DNA from: Polyangiaceae bacterium
GTDB lineage: Bacteria; Myxococcota_A; Polyangia; Polyangiales; Polyangiaceae
DNA: 57,494 bases
Assembly: GCA_029261965.1 (NCBI GenBank)
Contig: JAJDAH010000269.1
Location: 1 to 57,494, forward strand
Reading direction: 5' to 3'
Shown here: positions 34,782-42,525 of the stretch, one piece after another
Position numbering within the stretch: the stretch's first letter is position 1
Layout: every line of letters starts with the position of its first letter
Position numbers and translations under genes: made by a program
Notes under the pieces: model-generated
Seen by the model: only the letters and a program-made list of their open reading frames with translations
Database searches by the model: none
What the model was told of the DNA's origin: nothing

Positions 34782-35068
34782 AAGTCCGCGTATGCTGTGA
34801 CGATTTTTTGTCGTCCACGTGTCGGCCAGACCGACCACGCAACGACAACTACAAGGTGATGCGACGAGCACGATCTCCCTCAGACATCGCAAGATTGCTT
34901 TCTCGGTGCTGCACAAAAACCATGTCGGACGCCACGATCCCCTGCTTTCCGCTTCATCCCGACAACTGTCCACCGCCCCAGTGCGACAGCGACGGCACCT
35001 GCGCCGGGGGCGTTTCACCTGACGACGTCGTGCGAAATCATCGTGCAGTGATGGCTCCGGTGCCCGGG

Positions 35069-37885
35069 TCACTCCGGCAACAACGCCAAGCCGCGGGGTA
35101 GCTCTTCGCCGAAGAGCTCAGCGAGCTCGGTCGATTCGACCTCGACGACTTCTTTGACCGACTGAATCCACTCGGGACGCGCCTCGACTTGCTCGAGACG
35201 TCGAGCCACCTCCTTGCGCACCGCCTCCGAAACATCTCGAGCGCGGTCTCCCGTCATGCGGACGAGCATCGTGGCCGCGCGGGCCGCCGTCGGGAGGTCC
35301 TCCCATTTCTCCCGGAGGAGGTGATCGAGCCACCGCTCGACGGCCTGCGGGGACACGACGTGGTGCACGCTCGCATAGGCGGGCACCCGAGCGCCCAAGC
35401 GGCCGATGGCTTCCCACAGCTGAGGGTTGCGGTCGGTCCAAGTCCGGTCGAGCAGCCAACCGCCGAGCTGGACGCGCTGCTTCGGCGGAACGCGCTCCAG
35501 CCACGACGCCATCTCGAGCATTTGGCGAACGGGCTGCGGCTTGAACCCCTTCGGTTTCTTTTTTTGTTGGTCTTCGGTCGCGAGAAACGGATCGACGAGC
35601 TTTCTCATGGCGACCTGCCGCTCTTCGTCGAGGCCGCCGGCGACGCGGCGCCAAGCGATGAAAAACATCTCCCATCCCCGGGTTTCGCCCGAGTGCGCGA
35701 GGCCTTGTTCGAACAGCGGGGCGACGAGCTTGACCCGACCGGGATCGAGCGGATGACCAAAACCGGGTCGCAAGCAAAAGCCGGTGATGAGCCAGTACAT
35801 GCGCTCGTGGTCGGCCGAGCGACGGCGAGCTTTCGACTTCGGCCCGATGACGTCGAAGAGAGAACGGCAAAGCTCGGTGTCCCACGCCCGCCGCTCACCG
35901 AGCAGTCGTTCGAGCTCACGCAACAGGTCCCTGCTCTCTCGGTCTTTGACGTCTTTTCTACCTTTCCCGAATACGCGCTGAATGGCTTCGACCGCGTCGT
36001 CGAACCGTTTGCCCCGAGAGCTGGCCGGCGCGACCGACGCGGGCGGCAGGATCGAAGCCTTCGGTGGCATCGTCGGCTGCCAGGCGGCCGTCACCTCCGT
36101 CTCGGCGCCTCGAAGCTCGAACGCAAGCGCAAATCGCCTCGGCTCGCGCCCTTCAGGCACGTCGACCTCGACACACGCGAGATCGACGGTGCCGACGGCG
36201 GTGAGCTCGCCTTCGAGAACGACGGGCACGAGGTTTTCGTCGTCGCCCCCATCGAGCGTCGCGGCAACCGGTGGAAGGAGCTCGAAGGGGGCGTCCTCGG
36301 CGATGGTGACGATCTCGCCGGGAGCGTGCACCGCGGGATCATCCGACGCGTAGAGTTCGAAGCGAACCGGGCGACCGACGGTGAGCGCGAGCCGCTTCGA
36401 CTTGGCGGAGTGCCGCTCACCCTCCTTCGCCCCGCGGGGCACGACACACACCGCGCGCGGTCGACCGCTGCCCGGCTGACGTTTGGCTTCGATGCCAACG
36501 TAGTAGCCATGCGCCGTACCGCCACCGATTCGAACGCCGTAGCCGGCCAGAGCGAGCCCGTACACGACGGCGCCATGAGCCACGGCGAGATCGGGATCGG
36601 CGCCGTCGAGCACCCGAGGCTGCCGACCGCCCCAACCGCGCAAGACCTCGGTGATTCGTCCCGCTGCGGGCTCGGCGTGAAACAAACCGCCGTTGAACAA
36701 CACCGCATGTGGTGCCGTGATGGTTGGTCCGCCCGTCGGATCTCTCGGCGCGTGGGTCGAAAAAAAAGCCGCCAAGTGTTTCGTGATGGCGGGATCATGC
36801 TCGTAGGGCAAGCCGAAGGCGACGAGACCGCTCCGGCCACGCTTCGGCCGAGCGTCCGCCGCGGCCAGGGGAAGAAAACCATCGATGACGAGCGATTCGA
36901 CCTCGGCGCGGGTGACTTCGGTGGCGAGGGTGCCGCCCACGAGGCTCGAACCCGTCGAGAGAATTCGAATCGGGACCTGTTCGGGTGCGGCGGCACCGAG
37001 AAGTTGCTCCTTCGCACTCCGACAAGCGAGCACGAGCTGGGCGAAGCGTTGGGAGTCGAGCTTCTTGCCTCCGTCGACGAGACGCGGCTCGCAGAGGTGC
37101 GCCAGCGCGAGATCGATGTTGTCGCCACCGAGCAACAGATGCCGACCGACCGCAACGCGCGACACATCGACCGCGCCGTCGCCGCTCCTCGCTATGCTGA
37201 TGAGAGAGAGGTCGGTGGTGCCGCCGCCCACGTCGCACACGAGCACTAGGCTACGCTCGGCTTCCAAGAGTATGGCGCCGAGCGCGTCCTCGCCGGCGCG
37301 ATGCATGTAGGCGTAGAACGCGGCCTGCGGCTCTTCGAGCAGCCGCACGGTCAGGCCGGCGTCACGCGCCGCCGCCAGTGTTAGCTCACGAGCCGCCTGA
37401 TCGAACGACGCGGGAACCGTGAGAATGACTTGTTGCTCGGCGAGCACTTGGCGCGGATGCGCCAGATCCCACGCTGCGCGCACGTGACGAAGAATACGCG
37501 CGCTGGCTTCGACCGGAGAGATACGGTGTAGGTCGCGCGCGTCGTCCGCCGCGCCGTAAGGAAGAATCGGCGCGTGGCGGTCGACGGCCGCGTGACTGAG
37601 CCAGCTCTTGGCGGACGAGATGAGCCGGCCGGGGACCTCTCCACCGCGCTCGCGGGCGTAGGCGCCAAGCACCCATGGCGCGTCGCCCCAAGGATCCTCG
37701 GGGACCTCGCCCGAGAGCGGCGCGTACAGGAACGACGGCAAGAGCGGCCGTGTCTCGCTCTCGGAGCGGCTGACATATTGCGGGATGCGGAAGATCTCCG
37801 GCTCGGCCCCTTCGCCGATCTCGGCGGAAGCGACCACGGTGTGGGTGGTCCCGAGATCGATGCCAACGACCAGACGAGCAGACAC
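35069..37885 (-). CDS. Long Hsp70-family protein with extra C-terminal helical domain
   Basis: The protein is 938 residues from the GTG at 37885, two nt after the stop of the preceding Hsp70 gene. The ATPase domain has phosphate-1 VVGIDLGTTHTVVA, phosphate-2 LVLVCDVGGGTTDLSLI and adenosine motif LFNGGLFHAEPAAGRITEVL. A beta-rich region follows (about 440-590). The last 330 residues are mainly helical (RVFGKGRKDVKDRESRDLLR, YWLITGFCLRPGFGHPLDPG, WEMFFIAWRRVAGGLDEERQ) and resemble the DUF3731-type extension of YegD-like Hsp70s, in place of a standard lid. It lacks a DnaK-type EEVD-like tail. It is the third gene of a coupled operon with DUF2760 and a short Hsp70. Probably a specialised ATP-dependent chaperone; client unknown. 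Confidence 0.9.
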   Translation of the reverse strand: MSARLVVGIDLGTTHTVVASAEIGEGAEPEIFRIPQYVSRSESETRPLLPSFLYAPLSGEVPEDPWGDAPWVLGAYARERGGEVPGRLISSAKSWLSHAAVDRHAPILPYGAADDARDLHRISPVEASARILRHVRAAWDLAHPRQVLAEQQVILTVPASFDQAARELTLAAARDAGLTVRLLEEPQAAFYAYMHRAGEDALGAILLEAERSLVLVCDVGGGTTDLSLISIARSGDGAVDVSRVAVGRHLLLGGDNIDLALAHLCEPRLVDGGKKLDSQRFAQLVLACRSAKEQLLGAAAPEQVPIRILSTGSSLVGGTLATEVTRAEVESLVIDGFLPLAAADARPKRGRSGLVAFGLPYEHDPAITKHLAAFFSTHAPRDPTGGPTITAPHAVLFNGGLFHAEPAAGRITEVLRGWGGRQPRVLDGADPDLAVAHGAVVYGLALAGYGVRIGGGTAHGYYVGIEAKRQPGSGRPRAVCVVPRGAKEGERHSAKSKRLALTVGRPVRFELYASDDPAVHAPGEIVTIAEDAPFELLPPVAATLDGGDDENLVPVVLEGELTAVGTVDLACVEVDVPEGREPRRFALAFELRGAETEVTAAWQPTMPPKASILPPASVAPASSRGKRFDDAVEAIQRVFGKGRKDVKDRESRDLLRELERLLGERRAWDTELCRSLFDVIGPKSKARRRSADHERMYWLITGFCLRPGFGHPLDPGRVKLVAPLFEQGLAHSGETRGWEMFFIAWRRVAGGLDEERQVAMRKLVDPFLATEDQQKKKPKGFKPQPVRQMLEMASWLERVPPKQRVQLGGWLLDRTWTDRNPQLWEAIGRLGARVPAYASVHHVVSPQAVERWLDHLLREKWEDLPTAARAATMLVRMTGDRARDVSEAVRKEVARRLEQVEARPEWIQSVKEVVEVESTELAELFGEELPRGLALLPE

Positions 37886-37887
37886 GA

Positions 37888-39711
37888 TTACTCCGTAGCG
37901 CGAACGCCGAGCTCGATCTTCCAACGCTCTCCGGTTTCGAGCGGCTCGAACGGCTCGGCTTCGAGAAGAAGAGTCCCAACCGCGGTCACCTGCGACCGCA
38001 GCCGCACGGGCACGACGTCGCCTTCGGCGCGCCCCTCCGCTGGCAAAGTGACTTCGATCGGAGAGAGCTCCTCGAGATGTTCGCCGGGATCGTCAATCGA
38101 CGCGCCCGCCTCGTCACCCCGGCGCACCGAGGAGCCGAAGAAACGAAACTGGACCGGCTCGCCCACCACCACACCGAGCTCGTGAGGCGGAAGCGCCGCC
38201 TCGGTGCCCTCCTCCATCCCGAAGGGAGCGACGCAGAGCGCCGTGATGGGCGGGTCTATGCCGGGCACCGCGGGCATCGGGCTTTCGATGCCGACGTAGT
38301 ACGCGCGCGCGGTGCCCCCCCGAATGCGAAGCCCCTCGCCCTGGCGAACCGAAGCGTAGTAGGCAGCCCCGCGCGCCACCGCGAGATCGGGATCTTCGCC
38401 GGGAAGGATCCGAGCCGGCGACGCCCCGGCCGACGTGAGCCAGCCGTTCAACGTGTCGAGCAGGCGCGCTCGAAGCGCGGTCGCCTTGACGACGCCGCCG
38501 TTGAACAGGACGGCAGTGGGCGCGAGCAGCGCCCCGCTACCTGCCGACCGGAACCCTTCGAGACTCGACGCCGCCTCGGCCTGCCGAGTCAAAAACTCCG
38601 CCAGGTGCTTGGTGATCGCCGGATCGGACGCGTAGGGCAGCCCGATTTGTGTCAGCCCGCCGCGAGCCCGCGCCGCTGGCGCAGCCGCGGCATCCACGGC
38701 GGGGAAAAATCCGTCGACGAGCAACCGTTCGACGTCGTTGCGGCGAAGCTCGGTGCGGATCGACCCGCCCATGAGATCCGACCCACGACTCGGGACGACG
38801 ACCGGCACCGACGCGACGTCCGCATCGGACAAGAGCCGCTCTTTGGCGCCTCGGCACGCGTGGGTGAGCGCGTTCATCTGCCACCGGTCGAGCTTCTTTC
38901 CATCCCTGGCGAGCGTTTGGTTGAGCACGTGGGCGAGGGTGAGGTCCATGTTGTCGCCGCCGAGCAGAATGTGGTCGCCGACCGCGATGCGATGAAGCTC
39001 GAGCGCGCCGTCGCGTTCGAGCACGGCAATCGCCGAGAAGTCCGTGGTCCCGCCACCGATGTCGACGACCAAAACGACGTCACCAGGAGACAGGTGCTGA
39101 CGCCAATCGTCTCCCGACGCATCAATCCACGCGTACAGCGCTGCCTGCGGCTCTTCGAGCAGGGTGACGTTCTCCATGCCGGCCGCGTACGCCGCTTCGA
39201 TCGTCAAGTCTCGCGCCGCGGCGTCGAAGGAGGCGGGCACCGCGAGGATGACCTCGTGCTCGGCGAGTGGCGCGCCGTTCGGATCGAGCTCGGCCTCCCA
39301 AGCCTCGGACAGGTGATCGAGATACTTCCAAGCCACCTCCACCGGAGAAATCTGCTCGACGTCTTCTGGCGCCGACTGAGGCAACACCGGAGCGCGCCGA
39401 TCTATCCCGGTGTGGGACAACCAACTCTTCGCACTCGAAACGACACGCGACGGAGACTCCGCACCCCGAGAGCGTGCGTGCTCGCCCACTGAAAAGGTGC
39501 GATCGGCGTCCCAGGGCAACGCGAGCGCGCCCTCGCTCTCGTGAGCGAAGTAGACGAAAGAAGGAAGGAGCGGCCGCGCCTCGACCGATCCCCGCGCGAC
39601 GAGCTGCGGCACCGCGAGGGGCCGCGGCCGTGTGCCTTCCCCTTCGAAACCCACGCGCGCGATGGCCGTGTGGGTGGTGCCGAGATCGATGCCGACCGCT
39701 TTGGCGGTCAC
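37888..39711 (-). CDS. Short Hsp70-family protein
   Basis: The protein is 607 residues from a GTG overlapping the DUF2760 stop (GTGA). Nucleotide-binding motifs are intact: AVGIDLGTTHTAIA, VVLVVDIGGGTTDFSAI and VLFNGGVVKATALRARLLDT. LGGDNMDLTLAHVLN is the usual Hsp70 segment after phosphate-2. After about residue 470 there is one beta-rich substrate-binding-like domain and then the protein ends, so the helical lid of DnaK is missing or minimal. It is a close paralogue of the long Hsp70 that follows 2 nt downstream, through the whole ATPase domain. No J-domain or GrpE gene is nearby. Confidence 0.92.
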   Translation of the reverse strand: MTAKAVGIDLGTTHTAIARVGFEGEGTRPRPLAVPQLVARGSVEARPLLPSFVYFAHESEGALALPWDADRTFSVGEHARSRGAESPSRVVSSAKSWLSHTGIDRRAPVLPQSAPEDVEQISPVEVAWKYLDHLSEAWEAELDPNGAPLAEHEVILAVPASFDAAARDLTIEAAYAAGMENVTLLEEPQAALYAWIDASGDDWRQHLSPGDVVLVVDIGGGTTDFSAIAVLERDGALELHRIAVGDHILLGGDNMDLTLAHVLNQTLARDGKKLDRWQMNALTHACRGAKERLLSDADVASVPVVVPSRGSDLMGGSIRTELRRNDVERLLVDGFFPAVDAAAAPAARARGGLTQIGLPYASDPAITKHLAEFLTRQAEAASSLEGFRSAGSGALLAPTAVLFNGGVVKATALRARLLDTLNGWLTSAGASPARILPGEDPDLAVARGAAYYASVRQGEGLRIRGGTARAYYVGIESPMPAVPGIDPPITALCVAPFGMEEGTEAALPPHELGVVVGEPVQFRFFGSSVRRGDEAGASIDDPGEHLEELSPIEVTLPAEGRAEGDVVPVRLRSQVTAVGTLLLEAEPFEPLETGERWKIELGVRATE

Positions 39712-40322
39712 AGCTCCACCTCAGCGGGAGCCAGGACGTGGCTGTCGTTTTCACCCACGGCTTCGGGCAACTCGAGCGAAGTGGCGCGCCACCCCCGGTG
39801 CCGAAGCACACCTCGGTAGGGCGCCGCGCCCCGCACGTCGCCGGTCAACTTGATGCTGGCCGGATCGAAGCCGCTCTCGACGCTGACGTTGGCGCCTTCG
39901 TCCTCGGCGCGCACGGGCTCGATCTGCGCGTGCGCGTCGAGCGCTTTCCTGCACCCCTCGTGAACTACGCGGGCAGCGGCCCCGATTTCTGCGTCATCGA
40001 AGGACGCGACGTCCTGTTTCAGAAAGTCCACCAGGCGCCCTTCACGTTGAAAGAGGGCGAGCAGCTGCAGCGCGGCGTGAACGCTCGGAGGCTGCTTTTT
40101 CTCCGGCTTGCCTGCCGGCTTTGGCTTTGGCTTTGGCTTTGGCTTTGGCTCTGGCTCTGGGTCGGGCTCCTCAGGCGCCGAGTCCTTTGGCGGCGCGGCC
40201 GGCGCTTCTTCGAGCGCGCGCGCTGGGCTCGACGCCGCCTCTACGCGGGCCGCGAAGCGCCCGTCGAAAAGCACCTTGAAGAAACACGACCAGGCAAACC
40301 AGATGCGGGACCCAAAGGACAT
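39708..40322 (-). CDS. DUF2760 protein, first gene of the Hsp70 operon
   Basis: The protein is 204 residues from ATG 40322 (MSFGSRIWFAWSCFFKVLFD), chosen because DUF2760 proteins begin with this hydrophobic amphipathic segment. A Pro/Glu/Lys spacer with (KP)n and (EP)n is encoded by 6-bp simple repeats (40117-40165). The DUF2760 domain follows: LQLLALFQREGRLVDFLKQD, FDDAEIGAAARVVHEGCRKA, then KLTGDVRGAAPYRGVLRHRG. The family is uncharacterised. The GTGA overlap with the first Hsp70 gene, and the 2-nt gap to the second, show that the three are made together. A co-chaperone or client-recruiting role at the membrane is a reasonable guess. Confidence 0.88.
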   Translation of the reverse strand: MSFGSRIWFAWSCFFKVLFDGRFAARVEAASSPARALEEAPAAPPKDSAPEEPDPEPEPKPKPKPKPKPAGKPEKKQPPSVHAALQLLALFQREGRLVDFLKQDVASFDDAEIGAAARVVHEGCRKALDAHAQIEPVRAEDEGANVSVESGFDPASIKLTGDVRGAAPYRGVLRHRGWRATSLELPEAVGENDSHVLAPAEVEL

Positions 40323-40426
40323 CGTTTCAGCCACGCGGGAGTTAAATCGCGTTCCCGGCGGCGCTTCAATGCCCGAGCGCCACTGTGGTTTGTTGGCGGT
40401 CTCGACCCGTGATAGTTGCGGCCCCC

Positions 40427-41008
40427 ATGAAGCTTGATGCCAAAGGGCTCGCATTGGTTGGCGTGACGTGCCTGCTCGGGTGCAGCAGCAGCTCGGGCAG
40501 CGACGGTGGAAGCGAGGGCGGTCGGTTCGAGTTCGAAACGAACCAAGTCGACTTGATCACTACCCCGACCCTGACCGACTCCAACGGCAGCCCCCCATCG
40601 CTTTCGTTCACCGGTACACGGGTGAACATCGAAAACGTGCCCGACGAGCGAGTGCTCGCAGAGGTCGAGCTCGTCGGGTCAGGGTCGTCCGGATTGGCCT
40701 TCAGTGGGGGGAGCCTGGTGCTGCGTTTCCACCCCGACGTGCCGGTGGGTCGAGATCTGGACCTGCAAAACTTCGGCCCTCCGCCCGGACCGACCGACGC
40801 GGCGATCCTCTACGCTGCGCCCGACGGGGATTCCGTGACCTCCGACGGCGCGCTCGTCATCGACGAATACACGTTCACCGCGACGGGGAAGAACGAGGGC
40901 CATCTGACGATGACGGCGTTCTTCACGAACGTGGAGGTCGGCGGAAACGGCGTCGTTCCGTGGACCGTGGACGGCGAGCTCGCGATCTCGGCCAACAACG
41001 CGAAGTAG
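40427..41008 (+). CDS. Small lipoprotein of unknown function
   Basis: The protein is 193 residues from ATG 40427. The signal MKLDAKGLALVGVTCLLGC gives the lipid Cys at 19, then a Ser/Gly linker. The mature protein is a single beta-rich domain (FEFETNQVDLITTPTLTDSN, RVLAEVELVGSGSSGLAFSG, EYTFTATGKNEGHLTMTAFF) without Cys. It looks like an Ig-like or jelly-roll sandwich. No family recognised. It is divergent from the DUF2760 operon (104-bp gap) and convergent with the barrel-thioredoxin gene. Confidence 0.75.
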   Translation: MKLDAKGLALVGVTCLLGCSSSSGSDGGSEGGRFEFETNQVDLITTPTLTDSNGSPPSLSFTGTRVNIENVPDERVLAEVELVGSGSSGLAFSGGSLVLRFHPDVPVGRDLDLQNFGPPPGPTDAAILYAAPDGDSVTSDGALVIDEYTFTATGKNEGHLTMTAFFTNVEVGGNGVVPWTVDGELAISANNAK

Positions 41009-41016
41009 CGGGCGCG

Positions 41017-42525
41017 CTAGTGGGGGTCGTCGTGGCCGTGTTCGTCGTGCCCGTGTTCGTCGTGGCCGTGGGCATCGTGATCCGGCTTGCCGTGCTCGTG
41101 AGCATCGTGGCCGGCTTTGCCGTGCCCATGGGCGTCATGCCCCCCACCGGGCTCAGGCGGCTCGTGCCTGGGTTTGCCCTTCAAGAGCTCCCCCAGCCGA
41201 CGCCGCACTGCGGCCTCGTCGGTTGCCGTCAGCACGTCCACGCGTTGGCCGTGCTCGTCGAAAATCCAAACGATAGGCAGCTCGATCTTGTCGCCTAGAG
41301 GTTTAGCTGCCGGAGACTCATCGTCGACAATTTCGACGCGCCGCACCGCGAGCCCCGGATAGAGCGATGCGAGCTCCCGCAGGCCCTCGTCCACGTGGAT
41401 GCAGGGGTGACACCACTCTGCCCAAAAATCGATGACGGTAATCTTCCCGGGCACGAGCGTGGCTTGCAGGTCGAACGCCTCCCCTTTCACCGCCGCGTCC
41501 GCCACGTCGCCGCCCTCGAAGTGTTTGTGCTCGTCGTGGTGCTCGTGCTCGTGCTCGTCTTCCTCTTCGCCGCCGCCGAGCTCCACGCTGAGCGAAGCCT
41601 GGCCGGAGAAACTCTCGACGATCTGGGTGCCGTTCACGTCGATGAACACCGGACGCCTCGCTTCGAGCGAGATGCTGACTGGACCGGCAAAAATCCCGAC
41701 GCCGGCGCGAACCGCGAACAGCCGTGCCCCGGAGTTGACGAGCACACCCATTCCCTCGCGCTCGGCGCGGCGCCGGACGTCGTACTCGCCGCCCAGCTTG
41801 ATGGCGAGCCAGTCCACCGGAACGACGAACAAGCTGCCGGCAGTCTGGTTATAGGCACCGAAGCGCACGCCTTCGTCGGTGTCGCTCAAGGGTTGTCGAT
41901 AACTGAGCCGGGTGTTGAACCCGAAGCGTTCGTGAACACGCTGCGTCAGCGAAATCTCGTTGGTGAGGCTGAAGGCTGCCGTGCCGATGGTGAGCACGCT
42001 CGGCGGCACAGGATCGTTCGGATCGCCGATGGTGCTTTCTTTGCCGGTCGGAAAGCCGACGGCGAGGCGGAGCGACAGCCTCGGCCGGTAGAGCTCCGAG
42101 CCCCAGAGGCCGGCGAAATCGTAGGCGCCGCCGAGAGTGAAGTCTCCAAAGCCCGCGAGACGTCTCGACTCGACGCCGCCGCCAGGATCGAGCCGGATGT
42201 TGCCCGCCGGCAGCGCCGCGTCCGCGCTCCAGCCGCCGCCGAATGCGTGCCGCACCGACAGGGTCGTGATGAACGACTGAAGCGAGGGCGTGGTCGCGCT
42301 CGAAACGTCGCTCTTGCCGCGGCGCTCGTGGTCGAACAAAGCGAACCCGAGACCGAGACCGATGTTGGTGACGTGCTCGGGGAGCTTCGGCTCGATGCCG
42401 AGACCAAGTGCTGACCCTCCGACCGGAAGGTTAGGGCTCGTTCAGGCCGCTCATTGTGAGTACGCCGGTGACCACTCGAGGATCACGGCGATGGCCCACG
42501 CAGAAATCAGGAGCTTGCGCTTCAC
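41017..42525 (-). CDS. Candidate selenoprotein: outer-membrane barrel - thioredoxin - His-rich fusion
   Basis: The protein is 502 residues if two in-frame TGA codons (25 and 28) are read as selenocysteine. GTG 42525 overlaps the aldehyde dehydrogenase stop (GTGA), has AGGAG 9 nt upstream, and starts a signal peptide (MKRKLLISAWAIAV to SPAYS). Then come U-A-A-U and TSPNLPVGGSALGLGIEP, in one frame with the rest. Residues about 30-318 look like an outer-membrane beta-barrel (alternating strands such as PRLSLRLAVGFPTG and VSISLEARRPVFIDV). A His/Glu-rich linker (DEHEHEHHDEHKH, about 324-335) follows, then a thioredoxin domain with WCHPC (Cys372, Cys375). The His/Gly/Asp tail of about 50 residues is rich in HDAHGHG and HDEHGHD. 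Conventional gene finding would start at TTG 42339 and lose the signal. A metal- or redox-handling surface role is likely. The alternative is a gene inactivated by two nonsense changes. Confidence 0.7.
42411..42434 (-). promoter_or_regulatory. Putative bacterial SECIS hairpin
   Basis: On the minus strand ACCUUCC (42431-42425), loop GGUC (42424-42421) and GGAGGGU (42420-42414) form a 7-bp stem with one U-G wobble. After one mismatch two more pairs extend it (42434-42433 with 42412-42411). The loop begins 17 nt after the second UGA and 26 nt after the first. Bacterial SECIS elements need a short apical loop with an early G roughly 16-37 nt past the UGA. The apical GGUC is also the core of the E. 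coli fdhF element. Confidence 0.6.
42442..42453 (-). other. Two in-frame TGA codons forming a UxxU motif
   Basis: On the minus strand TGA 42453-42451, GCG GCC, TGA 42444-42442. Both are in the frame that joins the signal peptide to the barrel. They fall just behind the predicted signal-peptidase site, where an envelope protein could carry a redox or metal CxxC. No other stop occurs between 42525 and the TGA-free remainder of the gene. Confidence 0.6.

Noticed and set aside
34922-35101. 59-codon plus-strand frame with CFPLHPDNCPPPQCDSDGTC
   Set aside because: It has several Cys, but no signal peptide or ribosome-binding site, and it runs into the 3' end of the Hsp70 gene. Not enough to call a gene; the 34782-35068 gap is otherwise featureless apart from GACGA/TCGTC around a T6 stretch.
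35189-37249. 686-codon plus-strand frame opposite the long Hsp70
   Set aside because: Shadow frame; Hsp70 nucleotide-binding motifs on the minus strand settle the coding strand.
40117-40165. Simple repeat TTTGGC as a phase-variation tract
   Set aside because: The unit is 6 bp and encodes a Lys-Pro spacer, so changes do not switch the frame; at most the linker length varies.
42340-42525. A pair of compensating sequencing frameshifts instead of selenocysteine codons
   Set aside because: The signal peptide and barrel are already in the same frame, so no frameshift is needed. Only the two TGAs separate them, and the alternative frame through this stretch is charged and unlike a mature N-terminus. 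Sequencing error at the TGAs themselves cannot be excluded.
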